From: JAPLFM01 sp964650885
GTDB taxonomy: Bacteria; Bacteroidota; Ignavibacteria; Kapaibacteriales; UBA2268
DNA length: 64,000 nucleotides
Direction: 5' to 3'
NCBI GenBank assembly: GCA_964650885.1
Contig: CAZYXG010000005.1
Coordinates: forward strand, 1 to 64,000
Part shown: piece after piece, positions 36,910-45,705 of the stretch
Numbering within the stretch: position 1 is the stretch's first letter
Layout of the letters: every line of letters begins with the position of its first letter
Position numbers and translations under genes: made by a program
Notes under the pieces: generated by a model
What the model saw: the letters and a program-made list of their open reading frames with translations, nothing else
Told to the model about the DNA's origin: nothing
Database searches by the model: none

Positions 36910-36935
36910 CCTAAAAGAATATTTCTTCTTTTAGG
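36910..36935 (-). terminator. Hairpin downstream of the broken lipoprotein gene
   Basis: A perfect 10-bp stem, CCTAAAAGAA/TTCTTTTAGG, with a 6-nt loop. On the minus strand it is followed by CATTTTATTT, a moderate T-tract, so it probably terminates the gene ending at 36988. Confidence 0.6.
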
Positions 36936-36987
36936 TATCATTACTTAATTATATTACTGCACTGTATCTGATTTTTCAAAAATCACA

Positions 36988-37849
36988 CTATCTCAATCTA
37001 ATATTATACGTTTTACCATTGATGGTAACAATTGCATTTTTATTGCAACTTTTGTTGTTATCAGGGTCGTAGTTTACGATTAGTGTGTCGCCTTTGTCGT
37101 TTTTAATTGTAACTTCGCCAGAAACAAAGTCTTTTTGAGTGCAACTAATTCGTTTCAAAAGTGGATTGCTATTTGATATTACTACGGAAAAACCTACACC
37201 TTCTCTATTAATACCGCTTGAACTTCCTATTATTTCAAATTCATCATCGGTAGAGGTTTGTTTGGGTTGGAATCCATTTATTTGTGTTATTGTTCGGTTT
37301 GCATTCCAGCTTATTGTACCAGTTGGAGTAACTATCGAAGCATCAACTACTGCAATACTAAACGAACCACTCGATAAAATCGAAACTGTTTTAGTGCCTG
37401 TTACTTTCATATTTTGCACGTAATAGTCAATCACTGAAATCGAAAAACTAGAGCCAATTTCTTTCCAAACCCCAGTCAATTTCATTTTAATTTTGCCTCG
37501 GCGATAAAGTCCATCATTACAAAGGCAATTTTGACTTCCGAAATCAATCATAATTTCTTTGGCTATTGAATCTATAGTTGCAGTTGCACAGCTTGGCAAT
37601 AAGTCCGATTTATCTTTATTTCCAGCTATTCCATTTACTTTTTTTTCAGCTTCACTACTATTTGTTACATCGCCTTGCGAACTTGCCATTGAGAATATTA
37701 CTGAAAATTCCCCATCTATCATAGCATTATCTACCGAAGATTGAGTTTTAGCACTGGTAATAGGCTCAGTTGCTTTTTAACACGATGTTAAGCCCAACGT
37801 TAATATTAAGACTGCCAATCAATAATATTGAGTTTAAATAATTCTTCAT
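36988..37849 (-). pseudogene. Broken lipoprotein gene, function unknown
   Basis: An open frame covers 36988-37722 (244 aa; beta-rich, Ser/Thr/Asn-rich, Cys pairs such as NCLCND). It lacks a signal peptide, but one is encoded just upstream in another frame: MKNYLNSILLIGSLNINVG from the ATG at 37849. Slipping one base in a GGG run restores the lipobox LTSC, directly followed by TAA (37779-37777), after which the main frame continues KATEPITSAK. One frameshift plus one nonsense codon therefore separate signal and body. The stop lies within a perfect inverted repeat (37777-37791). A shortened product from an internal start would stay cytoplasmic. I do not recognise the domain. Confidence 0.65.
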
Positions 37850-38108
37850 TTGTTCTTTTTTGTTTTGTTTGTTTAATCCAAATTAACAAAATAATTTCAA
37901 TAACTTTTATATTTTTTTTTCTAATTTCTACACTTAACTCTCTTTATTTCAATACTATTCCATCAATTTTGACAAAATGAATTCTAAAAGATATTATCTA
38001 TAGTTTGTTACAAATTTAATTTAAAATAATATTTCAAGAATCTAACAAGTACCCAATAAAAATGCTTAATTTCGTGTTTATTTGTTAAATTAATCCAAGG
38101 AAATTAAA

Positions 38109-38561
38109 ATGGCTTTAGAGCAATTAATCAGTGATGATGTGAAAACAGCGATGAAAGCTGGCGAAAAATTACGTTTGGAAACTCTTCGCTCTATTCGTGC
38201 TGCTATACTCGAATTCAACAAAAGCGGTATTGGCAGAGATATGGAAGATGCAGATGAAATCAAGCTTCTAAATTCACTTGCCAAAAAAAGAAAGGATTCT
38301 ATCGAAATTTACCAAAATGCTGGCAGACAAGTAGAAGCTGACAAAGAGAAAACTGAATTGGCTATTATTATGGAATATATGCCAAAACAATTGACTGAGG
38401 ACGAAATCAAAGAAGTTGTCAAGAAAAATATGGAAGCTGCTGGAGTAAGCGGTCCTTCAGCTTTAGGAAAAGTGATGGGTCCAACTATGAAAGAATTGGC
38501 TGGCAAAGCCGATGGCAACTTAATTCAAAAAATTGTGAAAGAAATGCTAGGTATTGGTTAA
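38109..38561 (+). CDS. GatB/YqeY domain protein
   Basis: A small helical protein, 150 aa, of the YqeY family, related to the tail domain of the GatB amidotransferase subunit and thought to bind tRNA. Typical features are the N-terminal DVKTAMKAGEKLRLETLR helix (about 10-27) and the C-terminal segment ALGKVMGPTMKELAGKADG. A consensus-like AAGGAAA Shine-Dalgarno precedes the ATG. The stop is 7 nt before mutS2, so the two are probably co-transcribed. Confidence 0.93.
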   Translation: MALEQLISDDVKTAMKAGEKLRLETLRSIRAAILEFNKSGIGRDMEDADEIKLLNSLAKKRKDSIEIYQNAGRQVEADKEKTELAIIMEYMPKQLTEDEIKEVVKKNMEAAGVSGPSALGKVMGPTMKELAGKADGNLIQKIVKEMLGIG

Positions 38562-38568
38562 TTCCCTT

Positions 38569-40950
38569 ATGATTAAAAACGAACTTTCTAAAGAACAACT
38601 ACAATTAGAATCTCTAAAAGAGCTAGAATTTTATACAGTTTTGGATAAAGTGGCTGCTTTCTGCCATACTGATTTGGGCAAAACGCTTATTCTCCAATCT
38701 ACTATTTCCGATAGCTATGAATGGCTAAATCAAGAACATAGCTTAATTGATGAAACTATTCGAGTGATTACTCAAGAGGAACCAATTAACTTCGATGGAT
38801 TGACTGACATTAGGACTAAACTCCATAAAAGTAAAATCCAAAATGCGACAATGAACACTGGCGAGTTACTAAATGTAAAGGATTCAATTAGAATTTTTCG
38901 TTTGTTAAAATCATTTTTTGTACAGAAAAGAGAAGTCTATAAGTATATTTATTCGATAGCTCAAAATCTTCACGACAACAGAATATTAGAAAAGCATATT
39001 GAAGATGCAATTGATTATTCGGGCGAAGTTAAAGATTCAGCTTCAAAAGAATTAGCTCGCATTCGTAGAGAAATTCGTGAACACGGAGGACGTTTGCGTT
39101 TGCGTTTGGAAAAAATTCTTAAACAAAATGTAGAAGACGATTACGCCCAAGATGACTTTGTGTCAATGCGTGAGGGTCGTTTTGTGTTGCCAATTAAAGC
39201 ATCGAACAAACGTAAAATTTCTGGGATAATCCACGGGATTTCAAATACTGGCTCTACAGTTTATATTGAGCCAACTGAAATAATTGAAATGAACAACAAT
39301 CTCTCAATATTGCAAAACGAAGAATTGAGAGAAGTGCATCGCATACTCACTAGTTTAACTCAGGAAGTTGGCGATGAAGCAGAGCGATTTCTTGAAGCAA
39401 TTGAAATTGCTGCTCATATTGAATCTGTTTTTGGTAAAGCTAAATATGCTTTAGAGTTTGGTGGTGTAAAACCCAAAATAGGTGTGAATGAAGAATTACA
39501 ACTTGAAAAAGTTTATCATCCAATCCTTGTACATTCCTTGGGAAGAAAGAAAGTGATGCCAATTACTTTGGCATTTGGCAAAGATAAATATGGTGTATTA
39601 ATTTCTGGCCCAAATGCAGGTGGGAAAACCGTTGCTCTTAAAAGTGTAGGATTAAATTTGGCTTTGGCTTTGAGTGGACTTTTTCCACTTGGCTTTTGCA
39701 GTAGCCGATTACTCAATATTTTTTCTTCAATTGGCGACCACCAATCTATCGAAAATAATTTATCTACTTTCAGCTCGCAAATTAATCAATTAAAAAACAT
39801 ACTATCTAATTCCGATAGTAATACTTTGGTGCTTGTGGACGAAATTTGCTCTGGCACCGACCCAGGCGAAGGATCTGCATTGGCTGCTGGCATAATGGAT
39901 ACATTCCTAGAGTATAAGTTATTTTTTATTATTACTACCCATCAATCATCACTTAAAACTTATGCTTTGAATAATAGTAAAATAGAAAATGCTTCTCTTG
40001 AATTCGATGAGAAAAACTTAAAACCAAGCTATAAATTTTTAGCTGGTGTGCCTGGTAATTCTTATGCATTCCATTTGGCGAAAAGTGTGGGACTGCCTGC
40101 AAATGTATTGCAAAGAGCCAATGGATATATTGGCGACAAGTCCAACGAAATTGAAGAATCTATCAAACAACTTACTAAATTCCGCAATGAAGCTCAGGAA
40201 AGCAAACTTGAATTAGATAGATTAAAATTGGAGGCGGAACGAAATAAAAAAGAATATGAAAATAAACTTGCGGAAATAAAAGAGAAACGCAAAGAATTTG
40301 TAGATAAAGCAAAAGTAGAAGCACTCGACATAGTAAAAAATGCAAATAAATTAATTGAAAATACTATTCGAGAAATAAAAGAAGAAAAAAGAACAGTATC
40401 GGACATAAGGAAAGAATTTGAAACTGAGAAATCTTCAATAGAAGCACAAGTGCAAGAAATCGAAGATGCTTTACCAAAATCTGAACAGAAATTAAAGAAA
40501 GAAAAACTCGAAATTGGCGATTCAGTTACTATGGACGATAGTTCTTCTATAGGGGTTATAATTGAAATAGATAATGCTTCCAAGACTGCTCAAGTAGAAT
40601 TTAATGGGCTTAAATTCAAAGTAAAATTAAGTAAATTAGTTTACTCAGCACCTGAGAAAATAGTTAAAAAAGTAGCTCAAAAAGAAGCAAGCAATAATAT
40701 TAAATTCGATGCAGCCAGCCGAATAGACATTCGTGGAATGAGAGCTGAAGAATCAATCCAGCTAATAGATAATTTCATAAATGAAGCTATTCTTGGCAAT
40801 GTCCCAATGCTTACGATAGTTCACGGCAAAGGTACTGGAGCTTTGCGAGTGGCAATTCAAAACTACTTAAGATACCACCACCAATCAATAAACTTCCGTG
40901 ATGGAGAATTAGTGGAAGGTGGGGCTGGAGTTACGGTTGTGATGCTGTAA
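38569..40950 (+). CDS. mutS2: Endonuclease MutS2 (Smr domain)
   Basis: MutS-family ATPase of about 793 aa. MutS2 proteins act in recombination suppression and, in some bacteria, in rescue of collided ribosomes. Visible are the core lever region (about 1-330), Walker A GPNAGGKT (about 347), Walker B LVDEICSGTDPGEG, a long charged coiled-coil insertion (about 520-640), and the C-terminal Smr nuclease domain with IDIRGMR and HGKGTGALR. The mismatch-recognition domain of MutS is absent, as expected. The ATG at 38569 is preferred over TTG 38554, which would overlap the yqeY stop. Confidence 0.95.
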   Translation: MIKNELSKEQLQLESLKELEFYTVLDKVAAFCHTDLGKTLILQSTISDSYEWLNQEHSLIDETIRVITQEEPINFDGLTDIRTKLHKSKIQNATMNTGELLNVKDSIRIFRLLKSFFVQKREVYKYIYSIAQNLHDNRILEKHIEDAIDYSGEVKDSASKELARIRREIREHGGRLRLRLEKILKQNVEDDYAQDDFVSMREGRFVLPIKASNKRKISGIIHGISNTGSTVYIEPTEIIEMNNNLSILQNEELREVHRILTSLTQEVGDEAERFLEAIEIAAHIESVFGKAKYALEFGGVKPKIGVNEELQLEKVYHPILVHSLGRKKVMPITLAFGKDKYGVLISGPNAGGKTVALKSVGLNLALALSGLFPLGFCSSRLLNIFSSIGDHQSIENNLSTFSSQINQLKNILSNSDSNTLVLVDEICSGTDPGEGSALAAGIMDTFLEYKLFFIITTHQSSLKTYALNNSKIENASLEFDEKNLKPSYKFLAGVPGNSYAFHLAKSVGLPANVLQRANGYIGDKSNEIEESIKQLTKFRNEAQESKLELDRLKLEAERNKKEYENKLAEIKEKRKEFVDKAKVEALDIVKNANKLIENTIREIKEEKRTVSDIRKEFETEKSSIEAQVQEIEDALPKSEQKLKKEKLEIGDSVTMDDSSSIGVIIEIDNASKTAQVEFNGLKFKVKLSKLVYSAPEKIVKKVAQKEASNNIKFDAASRIDIRGMRAEESIQLIDNFINEAILGNVPMLTIVHGKGTGALRVAIQNYLRYHHQSINFRDGELVEGGAGVTVVML

Positions 40951-41054
40951 ATTCAATTAGTTAATAACACAAACAAGTGTTTAGCAGATTTGTGATGTTG
41001 CCATTACTAACTTAATATAAATTTGCAGCAATCACCGCAAATAATTATGTTTTA

Positions 41055-42134
41055 TTAGTATCTTGCTTTAAGAACAATATTGCCAAGTTCTTTAATTTTA
41101 TCCTGTGAGGTAAATACAACTCTACCTTTTTTGGATAATACTTCCCAAACAATATTACTTGTAATATCGTCTATTGCATTTGTTAAAGTGGGATCGGTAA
41201 TCAAATCAAAGGTTCTTTCACCAGTCATTAAAACGGGTTGAGAAAATTCTTCGTGAATAATTAGTAAATCGCCATTGCCGTCGATTGCTGAAGTATAAAT
41301 TTCTTGTAAATCAGTATATACATTCCCTTTGCCTACAGCCTCTAACATTTCATTGATTGCATCTGCTCTTCTTTTATGTTGCATTTCTTTGATAATTTCC
41401 CAACTAATTTTAGAAATGTCATCTGTTTTACTATGGTTATAGTCAAGTGGAGCATAACCAAAATATATACTTGGTTTGGAAGCAACTTGTAATAGTCTGC
41501 TATAATTGTCCCCAGTGCAAATTACTATACATTGCAAATTCAAAAGATTGTGAATTTTCACAATTGCTTTATCCACTTTATGCAAATAATCACGCACAAT
41601 GTTATCTAAAAGCTTTGAATCGGTTAGCTTTTCAGGCTCAGACACAGAGCGTAACATTTCACTAAATGGAAAATCTTCATTTCTAATTTCATTTGTTATG
41701 CTACCATTAATTGCATTGTATAGTTTTACACCACCTTGAGATAAAAGCAGTATCAGATATTCTTCAATTCTGTTATATTCCTTAATAATTGGTCTTAATG
41801 CAAATTTTTCTGAAATATAAACCTTGTTTGTAGTTACAGGCAACTCAGATTTTATAATTTCAAAAGTGTCATTAGAAATAAAGATATGTAAACTATCTAA
41901 GTTATAATTTTTATCTATTTCACTTGATGCTTTCGTAATCTTTTCCAATAAATCGTGTGTTGTCTTTTTACCATACTCCTCTATAACTCTATCTTCTGCT
42001 TCTTTAAGTAGATTTTTAAGCACTAAATCGTCTTGTGCATTTTGAGGGAATGTTCTGTGTGTATTTAATGAAATACTTACGCAAGGAGTGTTTTTCTCCG
42101 CTGCTAATTTTTCTAATTGTGTTTTGTTTATCAT
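41055..42134 (-). CDS. baeRF-like protein (bacterial archaeo-eukaryotic release-factor family)
   Basis: A 359-aa soluble protein that I place in the baeRF group, bacterial relatives of eRF1/Pelota. Supporting stretches: CVSISLNTHRTFPQNAQDD (about 18-36), the LKNLLKEAEDRVIEE helix, RPIIKEYNR...LILLLSQGGVKLYN (about 133-158), and a C-terminal eL30/RNase-E-like region with THxx-type helices. Members are suggested to act on stalled ribosomes or stress, but experimental evidence is thin. It stands alone, with a 463-nt gap containing an assembly break behind it. Confidence 0.7.
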   Translation of the reverse strand: MINKTQLEKLAAEKNTPCVSISLNTHRTFPQNAQDDLVLKNLLKEAEDRVIEEYGKKTTHDLLEKITKASSEIDKNYNLDSLHIFISNDTFEIIKSELPVTTNKVYISEKFALRPIIKEYNRIEEYLILLLSQGGVKLYNAINGSITNEIRNEDFPFSEMLRSVSEPEKLTDSKLLDNIVRDYLHKVDKAIVKIHNLLNLQCIVICTGDNYSRLLQVASKPSIYFGYAPLDYNHSKTDDISKISWEIIKEMQHKRRADAINEMLEAVGKGNVYTDLQEIYTSAIDGNGDLLIIHEEFSQPVLMTGERTFDLITDPTLTNAIDDITSNIVWEVLSKKGRVVFTSQDKIKELGNIVLKARY

Positions 42135-42597
42135 CTTTTATTTTTTGTCCATGATTAATTAAAACAATATACTCTATTCATAAGCAATCACGTTACATAA
42201 TTCTAGCTATTTTTTGCAATTTACCTGCCATTATTGTTGTTCTTTCTTGCTGTTTTCTTCAATGTGATTTCATCTCAAATAATATTATTCATCAATAATT
42301 TATTGAGTAAATACACCTAAGTAAACATAATAATGTGTAGCTTATCTTGACTTTACAATTAAATTACCTTANNNNNNNNNNNNNNNNNNNNNNNNNNNNN
42401 NNNNNNNNNNNNNNNNNNNNNNNNNNNNNNNNNNNNNNNNNNNNNNNNNNNNNNNNNNNNNNNNNNNNNNNAAAATAAAATGCAAGAACTATTTTCATAT
42501 ACAAGAAAAAAGTTTATTTTGTTTCAAAAAAAATAGGATTAAGTTGATTTAGTCATATTTTTGCAACTACTTCAAGCAAATTTAACACCCATCCACT
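42135..42597. other. Gene-free stretch containing an assembly gap
   Basis: No supported gene in the readable sequence on either side of the N-run. A gene lost in the gap cannot be excluded, because 100 Ns is a conventional placeholder for unknown length. Confidence 0.5.
42372..42471. other. Assembly gap (100 N)
   Basis: Exactly 100 undetermined bases: a scaffold join of unknown true size between the baeRF-like gene and menA. Confidence 0.99.
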
Positions 42598-43527
42598 TTA
42601 AAAAAACTTCGACAATATCAAACCTACTATCAGTAATAAACCGAAGAGCATGTGGTGTTGGGCAGTTTTCACATCAATAATCATTACTTTTTCTGGGTTA
42701 GCTACCTCTGCTTTCGATATTTCTTTCATATTGGCAATAGCTGGTATGATTGAAATAAATACTATTAGCGACCATACTTCAAGTGTGCCTATTACATAAA
42801 GTACTAAAATAGAAGCAAATGCACATAATTTCAATGCGTAATAATAAATTTTAGCTGTTTTAATCCCTACCACGCTTGCTATAGTTCTCACATTCGCAAG
42901 TGAATCGTGTTTAATGTCTCTAATGTTGTTTGCGTGCATAATAGCAGTTACTAATAAACCTATTGGAATTGATATTTGAAATATCTTCCAACTAAAAAGC
43001 CCTGTCAATGAGAAATAACTACCAATCACCATAAGCGGCCCCATTAAGAAAAACACAAAAATGTCTCCCAATGCCAAATATTTATATCCAACTGGTTTGC
43101 CGGTATAGAACATTCCACCTAAAATACCAATTATACCTAGAATAAATATAGGTACTCCACGAAATTCTACTAAAATTAAACCTAGCAAGAATGCGGTAGC
43201 AAAACAATATAATCCAGCTTTTAAAACACTTCGAGGGTCAATTAGTTTTTCCACTAACACTCTGCTTGAGCCAAGAGTTTCTATTCTGTCCACTCCCTTG
43301 TGCAAATCGTAGTATTCAGAAACTAAATTAGTTCCTGCTTGCAAAAGTATCCCGCCAATCACAACAATTGGAAATAAACCCCAAAGTATTCGAGCATTTG
43401 GCTCTAAAATAGCCAATGCCATACCTAGCAAAATTGGGATTAAGGAGGCTGTAAAAGAGAATGGTCGAACCGCTTGCACCCACAAGCTTAATTGAGATCT
43501 TTCTGGAGCAGATTGAATATTTTCCAT
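42598..43527 (-). CDS. menA: 1,4-dihydroxy-2-naphthoate polyprenyltransferase (UbiA family)
   Basis: Integral membrane prenyltransferase of menaquinone synthesis, about 309 aa with 8-9 helices. The first aspartate-rich motif appears as NLVSEYYDLHKGVD (about 72-85), the MenA-type variant, and the second as NNIRDIKHD (about 199-207). The YTGKPVGYKYLALGD stretch also fits MenA. The ATG at 43527 (MENIQSAPE) is preferred over the upstream TTG at 43542. Its product would feed menaquinone to the complex I encoded elsewhere in the window. No other men genes adjoin it. Confidence 0.88.
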   Translation of the reverse strand: MENIQSAPERSQLSLWVQAVRPFSFTASLIPILLGMALAILEPNARILWGLFPIVVIGGILLQAGTNLVSEYYDLHKGVDRIETLGSSRVLVEKLIDPRSVLKAGLYCFATAFLLGLILVEFRGVPIFILGIIGILGGMFYTGKPVGYKYLALGDIFVFFLMGPLMVIGSYFSLTGLFSWKIFQISIPIGLLVTAIMHANNIRDIKHDSLANVRTIASVVGIKTAKIYYYALKLCAFASILVLYVIGTLEVWSLIVFISIIPAIANMKEISKAEVANPEKVMIIDVKTAQHHMLFGLLLIVGLILSKFF

Positions 43528-43637
43528 TTCTATAAAAACCAATTAGTTATACTTCGCAATATAAGAAAGAGTATTTGAAATGGAAAATTGTTTTTTAATT
43601 ATTTTGTAACATAATTAAACTAAATTCATTAAATAGC

Positions 43638-45617
43638 TTATTTATCTCCAATAGGAGTTTGCACTTCTATAAGCACTGTTCTGCAATAAAATCTGCCCTC
43701 AGGTGTAGCATTGTCATAGTTTAATTTCGAAGAACCAATTCCCTGCACATCGCTAAATTTGAATTCTGGATTTAAGTTCAAAATAAAATCTCGCACAGCT
43801 TCTGCTCTTCTATTGGAAAGATCCACATTGTGGTCTTCATTGCCCAATTTGTCGGTAGAGCCAGTTACTTTTGTTATAGAGCTTGGCGAAATAGCAATTG
43901 TTAAAAAATCTTTAAGCATTTGTTGGTTTTGTGGAGTTATATCTGCTTTATCGAAATCAAAAACAATTAAGTTCAATCGTCCTACTTCAAATTTATTTTT
44001 GTTCGTAGTTACTTTAAATCTACCTATGTGTTTTTCAGTTGGTGTATTCACAACATCAACTTTCAACTCAGCAAATAAATCCTTACCACTATTATTAGAT
44101 AACTTATTTAACATTTCTTGGCTAAGCTCAATCTCCATATTTTCAGGTACTGCACCAGAGCCAGTCTCTAAAAATATTGGCATATTATCAGCAAATAAAT
44201 AAAGTTCCCAAGCCGAAGGGCGGAAGTTTTCGTTTTTTTCTATTTTTATTGTTAGCTTTTCTTTATTGCCTTTGAATTCCAAAAATTTGGAGTGATAAAC
44301 TGGTTTCAATATATCTGGATTGTTTGCATTAAGTTCCACCCTTCGGTTCTCTTCAAACCCCTCTATATAAGAAATACTAGTTTGTTTGCTTGGCACATCT
44401 TTGCTTTTCACAATTAATTGGGTTGGTTTAATTCCCCATTTTTTAATTAAATATTGCGAAATAGTGCTTGCCCTATCTTGTGCCAATTTCAATCTATCGT
44501 CCTTATCGGCAAGCTCCTGACCATCTGTTACGCCCTGTATTTCTAACTTAGAATTTGGAGATTTGTAAAGACGACTTCCAATCACATCGAGAATAAATTT
44601 ATAAATTCCCAATGTGGACTTTGGCAAAGCATTCTCATTGAAGCTAACTCTGTTCACATCGTTATTATATTGCGGTTTTATAACTGCCGAAGCACTATCG
44701 AAGAAAATATAAGGCAAAAGTGGATATGTTTGAGTAACTATAGTTTCAGTAATTTCCAAATTCTCTGCTTTAATATTTTCCACGTAATTATTCGGAGCAG
44801 GCGGTGGTGGAGGTGGCACAGCTGCTATAACTGGTTGTTCTTTTTTAGGCTCATCTTGTGGTGCTGGAATAAGAAATTCTGGATTATAATGAATTCCTAT
44901 TCCAACTCTTAGCAAATCGGCAAACCAATTCAAATTCTTAGTGACAGAATTCAAATGATAACGATAAGCTACTTCTGGCACAATTTCAAAATCGCTAGTA
45001 ATTCTCTGATAATAACTAACTGAACCAAGTGCTGCAATTGAAGTCTGAGTTTGCAAATTGCCATTTTCTACGAATCTGCTCTTTTTATCTCCAGGGTAAA
45101 GATAGCCATTTGGTGCTGTGATAGTTTGCTTATTGTCGTACTTAGCAGAAATAAGTGGCTCTCCCACTTCAAATCCAACTCGGAATTTAAGCGGGACATC
45201 GGGAATTGGCGAAATCAAAGCACCCAAATTCAAACTCACATATTGCAAATCTGCCGAGAATTCGTGTTTCTGAACCAATGGTTCATAATCTTTCGAATTC
45301 ACATTATAAACTAAGTAAGAGCTAATTTCTGTAGATAAATACATAGGGCGAGATTCATAATTCAATCGCAAATCCACATCGAGAAAATTGCTAATTAAAT
45401 TTTTACCAAGAGTTCCTTCAAAGTAATATCCACTAGATTTACCACTTTCGAAAAGTCCACAGTCATTGGCTTGTGGAATAACTCTTATAGTTGCCACATT
45501 ATTGATGAAACTTTTTCCACCACTAATTCCGTAATAAAAATCATTTTGTGAAAAAGTATTGTGAGTATTCAACAACACAATTAAAAATAAAATCAGTATT
45601 TTCCGTGTATAAAACAA
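43638..45617 (-). CDS. Outer-membrane protein with two OmpA-like domains
   Basis: A 659-aa protein with a signal peptide (about 1-23), an N-terminal outer-membrane beta-barrel-like domain (about 25-255), a polyproline hinge (PPPPPPAPN, about 269-277), and two successive OmpA-like peptidoglycan-binding modules. The first (about 295-430) has IFFDSAS, GVTDGQE and ENRRVEL. The second (about 545-655) has VFDFDKADI, GSTDKLGNEDHN and LSNRRAEAV but ends CRTVLIEV instead of the usual NRRVEI. A ~115-aa beta-rich linker separates them. It is likely to tie the outer membrane to peptidoglycan. It is divergent from the BNR-repeat gene. Confidence 0.87.
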   Translation of the reverse strand: MFYTRKILILFLIVLLNTHNTFSQNDFYYGISGGKSFINNVATIRVIPQANDCGLFESGKSSGYYFEGTLGKNLISNFLDVDLRLNYESRPMYLSTEISSYLVYNVNSKDYEPLVQKHEFSADLQYVSLNLGALISPIPDVPLKFRVGFEVGEPLISAKYDNKQTITAPNGYLYPGDKKSRFVENGNLQTQTSIAALGSVSYYQRITSDFEIVPEVAYRYHLNSVTKNLNWFADLLRVGIGIHYNPEFLIPAPQDEPKKEQPVIAAVPPPPPPAPNNYVENIKAENLEITETIVTQTYPLLPYIFFDSASAVIKPQYNNDVNRVSFNENALPKSTLGIYKFILDVIGSRLYKSPNSKLEIQGVTDGQELADKDDRLKLAQDRASTISQYLIKKWGIKPTQLIVKSKDVPSKQTSISYIEGFEENRRVELNANNPDILKPVYHSKFLEFKGNKEKLTIKIEKNENFRPSAWELYLFADNMPIFLETGSGAVPENMEIELSQEMLNKLSNNSGKDLFAELKVDVVNTPTEKHIGRFKVTTNKNKFEVGRLNLIVFDFDKADITPQNQQMLKDFLTIAISPSSITKVTGSTDKLGNEDHNVDLSNRRAEAVRDFILNLNPEFKFSDVQGIGSSKLNYDNATPEGRFYCRTVLIEVQTPIGDK

Positions 45618-45636
45618 AATTTTTCCAAATATTTTG

Positions 45637-45644
45637 CAAAGTTA
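45637..45644 (-). promoter_or_regulatory. Putative -7 box (TAACTTTG) for the OmpA-like gene
   Basis: Reverse-strand exact match to TAnnTTTG, about 20 nt before the start codon at 45617. The -33 element is not clear. Confidence 0.3.
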
Positions 45645-45705
45645 ACTTTATCAGCAAATAAAATAATGAATATAAATCTCAAAAATTACAAAAAAAAGGA
45701 ATTTA

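Noticed and set aside
36577..36987. Integration hotspot at the tRNA-Arg 3' end
   Set aside because: No integrase, no duplicated tRNA 3' end and no phage-like genes follow. The nearby unknown gene ends with its own hairpin and looks resident.
36988..37849. Programmed frameshift in the lipoprotein gene
   Set aside because: A slip alone would not be enough: an in-frame TAA follows the lipobox directly. No slippery heptamer or pseudoknot was seen.
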